Shown here piece after piece: positions 18,147 through 25,927 of a stretch of 64,000 nt of DNA (positions are counted from its first letter, which is position 1; each line of letters begins with the position of its first letter). The position numbers were made by a program, and so were the translations under genes. The stretch lies in the NCBI GenBank assembly GCA_964405435.1, contig CAYOOD010000019.1, positions 29,208 through 93,207 of the forward strand, read 5' to 3'. The notes below the pieces were generated by a model. The model ran no database searches, had not been told where the DNA came from, and was given only the letters and a program-made list of their open reading frames with translations. This stretch comes from DVEG01 sp964405435. Lineage in GTDB: Bacteria > Cyanobacteriota > Cyanobacteriia > Cyanobacteriales > Oscillatoriaceae.

Positions 18147-20228
18147 ATGATGCACCTTCCCGATTCCAACCCAACTCCTCCAGAACAAAATCCAAGCGAT
18201 CGCTCGCTTTTTTCGCTTTCCACCTGGATCGTTCGCGCCGTTGCTTTGCTCAGCGCTACTGCGGGTACGGCTTGTATTTTCACCTGGGTTTTCAAATCCC
18301 AGCCGACTGTCCGAGCCAATGATATCTTAACGCCTGCCGCCCAATTCGCCAACAAGCAACTAGCCCTACCTGCTAACTTCAACTTTATCCCATTTCAAGC
18401 AAATTCAGAGGGTAAAATAGTTTCGCCCCCTCAACTTACAACCCAAACAAAACCGGAAAAACAAACTTCTCAAATCAACATTCTTCCTCAATTATCCCTG
18501 AAAAAACAAGCGCTAACCTCTCCCCCAACCCCTCCCTATCAGGCAGGGGGAGGTGGGGAGGGGAGTAAGAGTTCTTCTTTGACCGCTACTCGAACTCCTC
18601 CAATCCCTACTCCAATCCCTACTCCTCTGCCAGGAGAAGAAAGCAAAATTTCCGCCTCCCCTACTATCCCAACCCCTGCAATTCCTACTCCTCTGCCAGG
18701 AGAAGAAAGTAAAATTTCCGCCTCCCCTACTATCCCAACCCCTGTAACTCCTACTCCCCCCTTCCGCGAAAAAAATGTATTCCGCTACCCTCTCCTCTCA
18801 GGAGAGGCTTCGGATAGGTGGGAAGGGGGATTGGGGGAGTTAGGTTCCCCCTCGCCATCCAAGCCTGCGCTCGAATTAAAACTTTCTGATGCCGTTGTTT
18901 TGGTATTGCAAAACAACCGAGAGATTAAAAATGCTTACTTAGATAGAATCGCCCAAAGAGAAGATTTGGCCGTCGCTGAAAGTAAATTTAATCCAACTTG
19001 GACGCCGCAAATTTCTGTTGCAATCGATCGCAACGTGGCGGGCGATGCGAAATCCTACCAGCGCGGATTGAATGTATCCGCCGCCGTTACCGTTACTATT
19101 CCCACTGGCGGAGAGGTGACAGTTGGCTGGGTGGGAACCGGGCGATCGCAAATCGCGCCCGGGCTGGAAACGAATGCTGATGACTTGAATCAAAATCTCC
19201 AACTCAGGTTCAAACAACCTCTCTTGAGAGGATTTGGCGTCGCCGTCAACAACGCTTCGATTGAAATGGCTCGGCTGAACGAACAAGTCAATATTTTATC
19301 TTTAAAATCCACCTTGGCAGAGACAATAACCCGCGTTATCCTAGCCTATCGAACGTTAGTGCAAGCGCAGGAAAGGGTCAAAATTCAGCAGAGTTCCCTG
19401 GCTAGCGCTCGCCAGCAATTGGAAATCACGCAAGCTTTTATCGAGGCAGGGCAACTGGCACGGGTTGAAATTATCCAAAATGAAACAGACATTGCCAACC
19501 GAGAAGTTAGCTTATTAGAAGCAGAAAATAATCGCGAATCTGTAAAATTGCAACTCTTGGATCTTCTCGATATTGACCAGAATCTGAATCTTGTAGCAGC
19601 CGAAATACCTTCCGGGAGCTTTACGGTTCCCGATTTGAGCAATCTCAGGCAAATCGCCTTAGAAAAAAATCCAGCTTACTTGCAAGCACGGCTGAGTAAG
19701 GAGATAGCCCAATACAATTTCTTGTTAGCTGAGGATGAAAAACGCTGGGACTTAGATTTCGAGGCGAGTTACGGCAATACAACGGGCATTGCCACAGACA
19801 AAAGCACCGACTTGAGGGCGGGGCTGACTTTGCAGCGACAATTCGGCGATCGCTCCGTAGAGCAGCGGTATCAGCAAAGCCGCGTCAACCTCCTCAAAGC
19901 CGAAAATACCTTGGAAAATCAGCGAGAAAGTCTCGAAATTGAAGTCGCCGACAAAATTAGAAATGTTAACTTGCTCCTCAAACAGGTGGAACTCGCCCGC
20001 CGAGCCAGAGAACTGTCCGAACAAAAACTAGAGAACGAACGAGAAAAGCTCAGGCTGGGATTGCGAAATACCAGACTGATCGATGTCTTAAATTTTCAAA
20101 GCGAGTTAGTACAAGCTAAAAATGCCGAATTAGGGGCGATTATTAACTATCTCAATGCCCTGACTGAACTCGATCGAAGCGTCGGAACGACCTTAGAAAC
20201 CTGGCAAGTGACGGTGGAAGTGAAATGA
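18147..20228 (+). CDS. TolC-family outer-membrane efflux protein with repeat-derived linker
   Basis: Outer-membrane channel of the exporter. After an N-terminal membrane/signal segment (about residues 28-50) comes a 170-residue Pro/Ser-rich linker, then the OEP repeats (from about 230: LELKLSDAVVLVLQNN, and QPLLRGFGVAVN) with long helices. 693 residues, about 200 more than a usual TolC; the excess is the linker. The linker is built from intergenic-type repeats: a CCCCTCCC/GGGGAGGTGGGG palindrome at 18517-18566, two 66-bp tandem units at 18615-18746, and a second palindrome at 18746-18845, all in frame. A short heptamer-rich inverted repeat follows the stop. Confidence 0.88.
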   Translation: MMHLPDSNPTPPEQNPSDRSLFSLSTWIVRAVALLSATAGTACIFTWVFKSQPTVRANDILTPAAQFANKQLALPANFNFIPFQANSEGKIVSPPQLTTQTKPEKQTSQINILPQLSLKKQALTSPPTPPYQAGGGGEGSKSSSLTATRTPPIPTPIPTPLPGEESKISASPTIPTPAIPTPLPGEESKISASPTIPTPVTPTPPFREKNVFRYPLLSGEASDRWEGGLGELGSPSPSKPALELKLSDAVVLVLQNNREIKNAYLDRIAQREDLAVAESKFNPTWTPQISVAIDRNVAGDAKSYQRGLNVSAAVTVTIPTGGEVTVGWVGTGRSQIAPGLETNADDLNQNLQLRFKQPLLRGFGVAVNNASIEMARLNEQVNILSLKSTLAETITRVILAYRTLVQAQERVKIQQSSLASARQQLEITQAFIEAGQLARVEIIQNETDIANREVSLLEAENNRESVKLQLLDLLDIDQNLNLVAAEIPSGSFTVPDLSNLRQIALEKNPAYLQARLSKEIAQYNFLLAEDEKRWDLDFEASYGNTTGIATDKSTDLRAGLTLQRQFGDRSVEQRYQQSRVNLLKAENTLENQRESLEIEVADKIRNVNLLLKQVELARRARELSEQKLENEREKLRLGLRNTRLIDVLNFQSELVQAKNAELGAIINYLNALTELDRSVGTTLETWQVTVEVK
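18517..18566 (+). repeat. REP-like palindrome inside the TolC gene
   Basis: A C-rich arm (CTCCCCCAACCCCTCCC) and a G-rich arm (GGGGGAGGTGGGGAGGGG) around ATCAGG. This resembles repeats normally found between genes in filamentous cyanobacteria, but it is translated here as SPPTPPYQAGGGGEG. Confidence 0.7.
18615..18746 (+). repeat. Two 66-bp tandem units, in frame
   Basis: Two nearly identical 66-bp units (18615-18680 and 18681-18746), each encoding IPTPLPGEESKISASP plus TIPTP. Differences are a few third-position or conservative changes, so the duplication is recent. Confidence 0.9.
18746..18845 (+). repeat. Second REP-like element inside the TolC gene
   Basis: Outer arms AACTCC and GGAGTT with C-rich and G-rich tracts (CCCCCCTTCC near the left, GGAAGGGGGATTGGGGG near the right) and an inner CTCTCCT/AGGAGAG hairpin at about 18790-18806. 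It is read through in frame. Confidence 0.65.
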
Positions 20229-20233
20229 AAATG

Positions 20234-20326
20234 GGGCGGAGAGTGTGGAGTGTGGAGTGTGGAGTGTGGAATTACAATAATTTTTCTACTCAGCACTCAG
20301 CACTCAGCACTCAGCACTCTCCGCCC
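20234..20326. repeat. STRR arrays framed by a 12-bp inverted repeat between convergent genes
   Basis: GGGCGGAGAGTG (20234-20245) and its exact complement (20315-20326) enclose GAGTGTG copies on the left and CAGCACT copies on the right. The right arm touches the stop codon of the minus-strand hydrolase. The element fills the gap between convergent ends and may act as a two-way terminator. Confidence 0.7.
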
Positions 20327-21219
20327 TATTCCCGATTCCCAATAAAATCTAGAATGTGTCGGGCAGTGATTTGCGGCTTTTCCAGGTGCGGAACGTGACC
20401 GCAATTGTCTATCCAGATGAGGTTGCTATTGGCGATCGCCTGCTCGAACTTCAGCGCGTCAGCCGTGCCCAAAATCCGGTCATCCTTCCCCCACAAAATC
20501 AGCGTCTGCTGTTCGACGCGCGCTAGATCGTCCCGAAACGAACCGTAACCGCCACTTTTGGCAAAGGCAATCAGCGCCTCACTCCAGCGGGGCGCTTTTA
20601 AATGCAGTGCCGCGCATAATTCCGCATCGGGCGAAACGAACGCGGGATCGCAGTAAGCTTTGAGGCTGACTCCCCGCCGCACCTTGGGATTGCGGAGAAA
20701 TTCTGCTGCCAAATAGCCGAGCGGCGGAAATAAGAATTTGCCGATCGCGGGCGGTTTTGCCAAACCAGCGCTGTCAATGAGTACCAACTTTTTAACGATT
20801 TCCGGGTGCGAGAGTGTCAAATCGATCGCCGCTGCTCCCCCCATCGAAACGCCCACCCAAATTGCGGGTTTTTCGATGAGGGTTTTCCAGAAATAATAAA
20901 GGTGCGTCTTGATGGCTTTCGGGCTGAAGGGGATTTCTGCCATCCGCTCTGTAAACCCAAAACCCAATAGGTCGATCGCCCAGGTTTCGGTTTCGGCACC
21001 CAGCAGCGGCAGCAGGCGGCGGAACTCAAATGAGGAGCTGTCAAATCCGTGGAGCAGCACGATCGGCGTCTCCCCGCTCCCCTGACGCGCAAAAGACGTG
21101 GGAATGGGGCGATCGCTCATTGATGTCAGAATTTCCTGACATTGGAGGCTCTGAGCGAAGGCGATCGAAGTAGATTCTGTGAGTTCACTGACTTCAGGCG
21201 GGAGGAAACTGGCAAACAT
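20326..21219 (-). CDS. Alpha/beta hydrolase
   Basis: A soluble alpha/beta-fold hydrolase, 297 residues from the ATG at 21219 (an in-frame start 57 bases upstream is less likely). The oxyanion HG in VLLHGFDSSSFEF, nucleophile elbow GVSMGG (Ser125), acid in WGKDDRI and His in CGHVPHLEKP form a complete triad. The lid region (LKAYCDPAFVSPDAELCAALH) is typical of the epoxide-hydrolase/haloperoxidase-like group. The substrate is unknown. The next gene on this strand is far away, so it is probably transcribed alone. Confidence 0.85.
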   Translation of the reverse strand: MFASFLPPEVSELTESTSIAFAQSLQCQEILTSMSDRPIPTSFARQGSGETPIVLLHGFDSSSFEFRRLLPLLGAETETWAIDLLGFGFTERMAEIPFSPKAIKTHLYYFWKTLIEKPAIWVGVSMGGAAAIDLTLSHPEIVKKLVLIDSAGLAKPPAIGKFLFPPLGYLAAEFLRNPKVRRGVSLKAYCDPAFVSPDAELCAALHLKAPRWSEALIAFAKSGGYGSFRDDLARVEQQTLILWGKDDRILGTADALKFEQAIANSNLIWIDNCGHVPHLEKPQITARHILDFIGNRE

Positions 21220-21270
21220 GCGTTTTAGAGCGTACCCGGAACGGTATCGCATTTTACCAGTTTGTGCATT

Positions 21271-21396
21271 GCGCATGGGGAATGGGGCATGGGGATCGGA
21301 GAGTGGGGAGTGCTGAGTGCTGAGTGCTGAGTAGTGAGCGTGCTATTCTGCATTACCCAATGCCCCACCCTACCCAATGCCCCATTCGCCCAATCA
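21271..21396. repeat. Mixed STRR block
   Basis: ATGGGGC-type repeats, then four copies of GAGTGCT, then TACCCAATGCCCCA-type repeats in the complementary sense. It lies in the leader of the hydrolase gene and contains no gene. Confidence 0.75.
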
Positions 21397-21595
21397 GTAA
21401 ATTTTTTCAAAGTAGCGAGAGAGCGAGCAAATTTAATTTGTAAAGAACGGTAAAAACTGGCTGACGAACAACTTACTTTAATAAAATTTATAAAAATTTA
21501 CAATATAAATTTATAAATATCTACCCCGTGAGGGATTGAAAATGTTGCCAACTTGTAGAACCATGTTAGATGACAGTAAATAGAGGCAAAGACTT

Positions 21596-23104
21596 ATGAT
21601 CGCAACAGCTCCTGCTCCTGCCCTACCGGCTTTGCCAGACATCATAGACGGATTGCCGAATATTTCCGGGTGGGAAAAAGAAGTCCTTGCGGTGGTGAAC
21701 CAGGACAAACCCGTATATTTGCCCAAAACAAATCTCCGCTTAGAGGATATAAATGCCTGCGTTGCGGTCGCCCTGCACATGCACCAGCCCACCATTCCGG
21801 GGGGTTACGACGGCGCTCTCATCAATAACCTGCAGCACATGTTTGATTTTGGCGGCGACGAACACCGCTACAATGCAGGCATTTTCGCATGGTGCTACAG
21901 CCGGATTGCGGATTTCGTGCGCGAACTGGTGGGCAATGGCTGCAATCCGCGCGTCATGCTGGATTATTCCGGCAATCTCCTCTGGGGATTGCGGCAAATG
22001 GGACGGAACGATATCATCGACAACCTCAAATCGATCGCCTGCGATCCGACTTACCAGCCTTATGTAGAGTGGATGGGCACGATGTGGAGCCATGCGGTGG
22101 TTCCCTCCACGCCGATTCCCGATATCAAGCTTCACATTCTGGCGTGGCAACATCACTTTGCCGCGATTTTTGGCTGGGATGCGCTCGCGCGCGTCAAGGG
22201 TTTTTCTCCCCCAGAAATGCACCTGCCCAATCACCCCGATACTTGCTACGAATACGTCAAAGCCCTGAAAGAATGCGGCTATCGCTGGGTGCTGGTTCAG
22301 GAGCATTCCGTCGAAACCCTAGAAGGTCACTCCCTCGGCTACAAGCACCTGCCGCACCGCCTGATTGTCCGCAATTCCAAGGGGGAAGAACTCAGCATCA
22401 CGGCACTGATCAAAACCCAGGGATCGGACACGAAACTGGTGGCTCAAATGCAGCCCTACTATGAAGCGAAAGGCTTGTCGCGGCAGAAGGTGGGTAATAT
22501 TTCTATCCCGCCGATCGTCTCTCAAATTGGAGATGGGGAAAATGGCGGCGTGATGATGAACGAGTTTCCCGACGGGTTCAAAAATGCGTTTTATGACATG
22601 CGCGCCAATGGCGGCGGCAAGTCGGGAACCGTGGGAGTCAACGGAACGGAATATCTGGAATTGATTGAAGCCGCTGGGTGCAAGCCACAAGACTATCCGG
22701 CGTGCCAGCCAATTCAGCAGCACAAACTCTGGCAGCGCGTTTCCAAAGACAATCCGACGCCGGAAGCGGTGGAAAAAGCGATCGCCGAACTGAAGGAAAC
22801 TGACTATCAGTTTCACATGGATGGCGCGTCTTGGACGAACAACCTGAGCTGGGTTCACGGTTACGAAAATGTCCTCGGACCGATGAATCAACTGAGCGCG
22901 ACTTTCCACGAAAAGATCGATCCGCTTTTGAGCTCTTCTTCGGATAGCGATCGCCTGACTCAGCAACACCGCTACCGGGAAGCCTTGCTGTACAACATGC
23001 TGCTGCAAACGAGCTGCTTCCGCTACTGGGGGCAAGGAGCCTGGACGGATTACGCTCGCGCCATTTACGATCGCGGCGAGGCGGTTATTCGCTCTAATTT
23101 CTAA
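21596..23104 (+). CDS. Glycoside hydrolase family 57 protein
   Basis: A 502-residue GH57 protein, a family of alpha-glucan hydrolases, branching enzymes and 4-alpha-glucanotransferases with a (beta/alpha)7 barrel. The HMHQP motif is at residues 61-65; further conserved pieces are WGLRQMG, GYRWVLVQEHSVE and the late MNEFPDGFKNAF and RYWGQGAWTDYAR. It has no signal peptide, which suits cytoplasmic glycogen metabolism. The ATG at 21596 follows AGGCAAAGACTT. A tight terminator hairpin follows. The exact activity cannot be read from the sequence. Confidence 0.88.
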   Translation: MIATAPAPALPALPDIIDGLPNISGWEKEVLAVVNQDKPVYLPKTNLRLEDINACVAVALHMHQPTIPGGYDGALINNLQHMFDFGGDEHRYNAGIFAWCYSRIADFVRELVGNGCNPRVMLDYSGNLLWGLRQMGRNDIIDNLKSIACDPTYQPYVEWMGTMWSHAVVPSTPIPDIKLHILAWQHHFAAIFGWDALARVKGFSPPEMHLPNHPDTCYEYVKALKECGYRWVLVQEHSVETLEGHSLGYKHLPHRLIVRNSKGEELSITALIKTQGSDTKLVAQMQPYYEAKGLSRQKVGNISIPPIVSQIGDGENGGVMMNEFPDGFKNAFYDMRANGGGKSGTVGVNGTEYLELIEAAGCKPQDYPACQPIQQHKLWQRVSKDNPTPEAVEKAIAELKETDYQFHMDGASWTNNLSWVHGYENVLGPMNQLSATFHEKIDPLLSSSSDSDRLTQQHRYREALLYNMLLQTSCFRYWGQGAWTDYARAIYDRGEAVIRSNF

Positions 23105-23122
23105 GCAGGAATTGGCGATCGG

Positions 23123-23153
23123 AAACCCGGTTTCTCCGACAAACCGGGTTTTT
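23123..23153 (+). terminator. Rho-independent terminator
   Basis: An 11-bp perfect stem (AAACCCGGTTT with AAACCGGGTTT) running into TTTTT, about 20 bases after the GH57 stop codon. Confidence 0.8.
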
Positions 23154-23161
23154 CAGTCTTC

Positions 23162-23195
23162 AGAAACCGGGTTTCTCCTGCGAAACCCGGTTTCT
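23162..23195. repeat. Perfect 14-bp hairpin of the GAAACCCGG family
   Basis: AGAAACCGGGTTTC and its complement around TCCTGC, 8 bases behind the terminator. There is no T-tract, so it is more likely a dispersed repeat copy than a terminator. Confidence 0.7.
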
Positions 23196-23503
23196 AAAAT
23201 GGGTGTAAATGCAGCGATTTTGTCACTCGCTTAAGACGAGACTAAGGTACGCTACTCAAAAACCTCTCTCAAAGCGGGTGCAGCTCCCGGACTGTCAGGG
23301 GAGATAAAATAGACAGATGTCTCGATAGTGCAGGAGTGCCGGATATTTCGGGCGCGTCAGAAACAAGGCTATTGTAAGTTCGCAACAATCTGCGATTATT
23401 CTCAACTTATCGTTAATCTTCTTAATAATTTCCAGAAAATCACGGCAGCGCGGGCTCTATTCGCCCCGCCCGACAAGAAGTGAGCGAACCCAGCAGATAA
23501 AAC

Positions 23504-23532
23504 TTGACCCTCTCGGACAAGTGAGGTATGAT
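23504..23532 (+). promoter_or_regulatory. Sigma70-type promoter for NB-ARC leader
   Basis: TTGACC (23504-23509), 17-base spacer, TATGAT (23527-23532): five of six consensus bases in each box at ideal spacing. Transcription would start near 23540, leaving about 415 bases before the NB-ARC start codon. Confidence 0.6.
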
Positions 23533-23539
23533 GAGTTGG

Positions 23540-23880
23540 AGATAAAACTCACATATCTAAAGCAAGCTCACAGCCAGTAGGCTACAGGCGAGGCGTTACC
23601 GGCGATCGGTACATGAGTAAGAGATCGGTCAAACTCCGCCACCGTGCAACTTATCTTCTAACCGGGCTGGAACTTCAGTTCCAAGCGGGGCTAGAGGTTG
23701 GAGGGAACGCCCAGCCGAGCTAGGAGAGGCCCTCCCGGGGACTTCCGCCTATACGGTGCATCATCGCCCTCGAGGGACAAGAGAGTCGTTCCCAGACACG
23801 CAGCCAGCCCGATCTCGAATCGAGTTGACCGCCTTCCAAGTCTTGCGCTCCTCGGCGATAAAAAGCTTACACGCGCGCTG
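23540..23880 (+). ncRNA. Structured, non-coding leader or small RNA candidate
   Basis: GC-rich, no plausible frame, and dense in complementary segments: TACCG/CGGTA (23597-23611), a TGGAAC-TTCA-GTTCCA hairpin (23668-23683), CCCTCGAGGG (23667+100 bases, at 23767-23776) and a long-range pair GGGAACG (23703-23709) with CGTTCCC (23787-23793) that encloses the latter. I could not match it to RNase P RNA, 6S, SRP RNA, tmRNA or a group II intron. It may be a regulatory leader for the NB-ARC gene or a separate RNA. The earlier part, 23196-23503, holds nothing I can name. Confidence 0.4.
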
Positions 23881-23954
23881 TCTGTACTTGGGTTTTAGAT
23901 GTGGTTTTAGATGTAAAACCTCAACGGTCAAATATCCGGGCATTCAAAAGCGAT

Positions 23955-25577
23955 ATGATTCCCCAAGACTTTCTCAAAGCAGTAGCAGCGGAGCGGAGCG
24001 TGTCGGACTCCGAAATCGAAGTGCTCTCCCACGCCTTAGCCGGTGAATCGATCACGGCGATCGCGGTTAACCTCGACATTCGCCCAGAGGCAGTTCGCAA
24101 GCGGCTCGGCGAAGTTTACAAAAAATTTCACATTGGCGGTGCAGGGCCTGGAAAATTAGCGAAATTGCAGCAGATTCTGGTGACTAAATATCAAGAACAC
24201 GCGCGGGGCGAATATTCCAGCTCGTCGTTACCCATCGGCATCGAGGGCACGCCCGAAGAAGCAGCACCGACGGGAGGAACGCCGCCGCGCCGGCAAGATT
24301 GGGGCGAAGCACCGGATGTCTCGATTTTTTACGGGCGATCGAGCGAACTGGCGACGCTGGAAGAGTGGATCGTGCAAGATAGCTGCCGCCTGGTGGCGGT
24401 ATTGGGCATGGGAGGGATTGGCAAAACTGCCCTATCGGTACGCTGCTGCCACCAAATCAAAGAAGAATTTGATTATGTGATTTGGCGAAGTCTGCGCCAC
24501 GCCCCGCCCATCAAAGAACTTTTAGACAGCCTGATTCAATTTTTGTCTCACCGCCAAATCGGCTATCCGATCGCCGACATCAACGAGAAAATCTCGCAAG
24601 TGATTTCTTATTTCCGCAAATATCGCTGCCTGCTGGTACTCGATAGCGTCGAAACTATCTTGCAGAGTGGCGAACTGGCGGGGTATTACCGTCCCGGCTA
24701 TGAAGGCTATGGCGACTTGTTCAGACGCATCGGAGAAGAACCCCACAATAGCTGCTTGGTGATTACCAGTCTGGAGAAACCCAACGAGATCGCGATCGTA
24801 GAAGGCAAAACTCTGCCAGTTCGCTCCCTGAAGCTGAGCGACTTGCAGCGAGAAGAAGCCTGGGAAATCTTCCAGTCCAAAGGACTGGCAGAGGAGGAAA
24901 AGTGGGAACAGCTCATCGAACTCTACCGAGGCAATCCCCTCGCCTTGAAGATAGTGGCAACGACGATTCGCGAGCTATTTGGCGGGAAAGTTTCGGAATT
25001 TCTCAAACAGAGCACGTTGGTGTTTGGGGATATCAGTACGCTGTTGGAGGCGCAATTCCTGCGCTTGTCCCCGATCGAGCAGGAAATTCTCTACTGGCTG
25101 GCGATCGAACGCAAAGCGATTTCCCTGCCCCAACTGCGCGAAAATATGCTGCTGCCTATTTCTCAGAGAGAATTGCTGGAAGCGGTAGCGTCCCTCGGAC
25201 GGCGATCGCTCATCGAAAAAATTCCCGGCAATGAAGCCGTTTTCTCCCTGCAGCCCGCCGTCATGGAATACGTCACCAACCACTTCATCGAACAAATCTG
25301 CGCCGAAATTCGGGAAGTCTTCAAAACCAAAAAACCTGAAAAATTCGTGCTGTTCAGGAGTCACGCGATTATTCAGCCCAAGGCAGACGAAGAAGTCAAA
25401 GGCGAACAAAAACGCTACCTGCTCACGCCTATTCTGGAACGGCTGCGCCGCATGTTTAGAAGCGAAAGCAAGATAGAAGAATACCTCACCCAGATTCAAA
25501 CCTTGCTGCAAGTAGAGCCCCCCCTCGAAGTCGGGTATGCCAGCGATAATATTCAGGCACTCGGCGTTCGGCAATAG
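23955..25577 (+). CDS. vMAP-type N-terminal domain plus NB-ARC STAND ATPase, truncated
   Basis: A signal-transduction ATPase of 540 residues. The N-terminal 80 residues match the vWA-MoxR-associated N-terminal HTH-like domain (FLKAVAAERSVSDSEIEVLSHALAGES, then IRPEAVRKRLGEVYKKF). A NB-ARC domain follows with Walker A GMGGIGKTA near 151, Walker B CLLVLDSVE and GNPLALKIVA, and then a winged helix region to about 450. Such proteins normally continue into WD40 or pentapeptide sensor repeats; here the chain stops at PPLEVGYASDNIQALGVRQ, the very point where the repeats begin in relatives. An STRR block follows directly. The start at 23955 is chosen because the upstream extension is inside the structured leader. 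Confidence 0.85.
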   Translation: MIPQDFLKAVAAERSVSDSEIEVLSHALAGESITAIAVNLDIRPEAVRKRLGEVYKKFHIGGAGPGKLAKLQQILVTKYQEHARGEYSSSSLPIGIEGTPEEAAPTGGTPPRRQDWGEAPDVSIFYGRSSELATLEEWIVQDSCRLVAVLGMGGIGKTALSVRCCHQIKEEFDYVIWRSLRHAPPIKELLDSLIQFLSHRQIGYPIADINEKISQVISYFRKYRCLLVLDSVETILQSGELAGYYRPGYEGYGDLFRRIGEEPHNSCLVITSLEKPNEIAIVEGKTLPVRSLKLSDLQREEAWEIFQSKGLAEEEKWEQLIELYRGNPLALKIVATTIRELFGGKVSEFLKQSTLVFGDISTLLEAQFLRLSPIEQEILYWLAIERKAISLPQLRENMLLPISQRELLEAVASLGRRSLIEKIPGNEAVFSLQPAVMEYVTNHFIEQICAEIREVFKTKKPEKFVLFRSHAIIQPKADEEVKGEQKRYLLTPILERLRRMFRSESKIEEYLTQIQTLLQVEPPLEVGYASDNIQALGVRQ

Positions 25578-25582
25578 ATTTC

Positions 25583-25720
25583 GGGCATGGGGCATTGGGA
25601 ATGGGGCATGGGGCATGGGGGATCGAATAGGGTTAATAAAATCAGTAGCCACTAACTGACTGTCAATTCTCTTTTGCCCAATTTCCAATGCCCTTTTGCC
25701 CAATGCCCCATTCCCAATTT
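25583..25720. repeat. STRR block after the NB-ARC gene
   Basis: GGGCATGGGGCATTGGGAATGGGG-like heptamers on one side and TGCCCAATGCCCCATTCCCA-like on the other, so the two halves are complementary. It begins 6 bases after the stop codon of the NB-ARC gene. Confidence 0.75.
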
Positions 25721-25782
25721 TTGTGATAAAGTAGGGAAATAAGCTCCAAAGAGGCGGGTTTTTACCCCCATTCCTCCAAGGT

Positions 25783-25846
25783 GTGTTGACGTATCCAACA
25801 CAGCGCTGCTGCTTTCTGTAGTGCGCTGCTTTTTTGCTTTTTTTTT
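25783..25846 (+). terminator. Double hairpin followed by T-tracts
   Basis: GTGTTG/CAACAC (25783-25801), then a weaker AGCGC/GCGCT stem, then TTTTTT and a second run of nine T. It is a good candidate terminator for the NB-ARC transcript. The remaining stretch up to 25927 holds no gene. Confidence 0.5.
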
Positions 25847-25927
25847 AAAGGAAAATGGGGCAAGTAAAAGATATCTAGCCCCTAGAGATAAGCGGGTGAA
25901 GCACGAGCCGATCGCGAGCCAATGATC

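Noticed and set aside
23540..23880. Group II intron or RNase P RNA
   Set aside because: No domain V, no reverse transcriptase and none of the RNase P core sequences that I know were seen.
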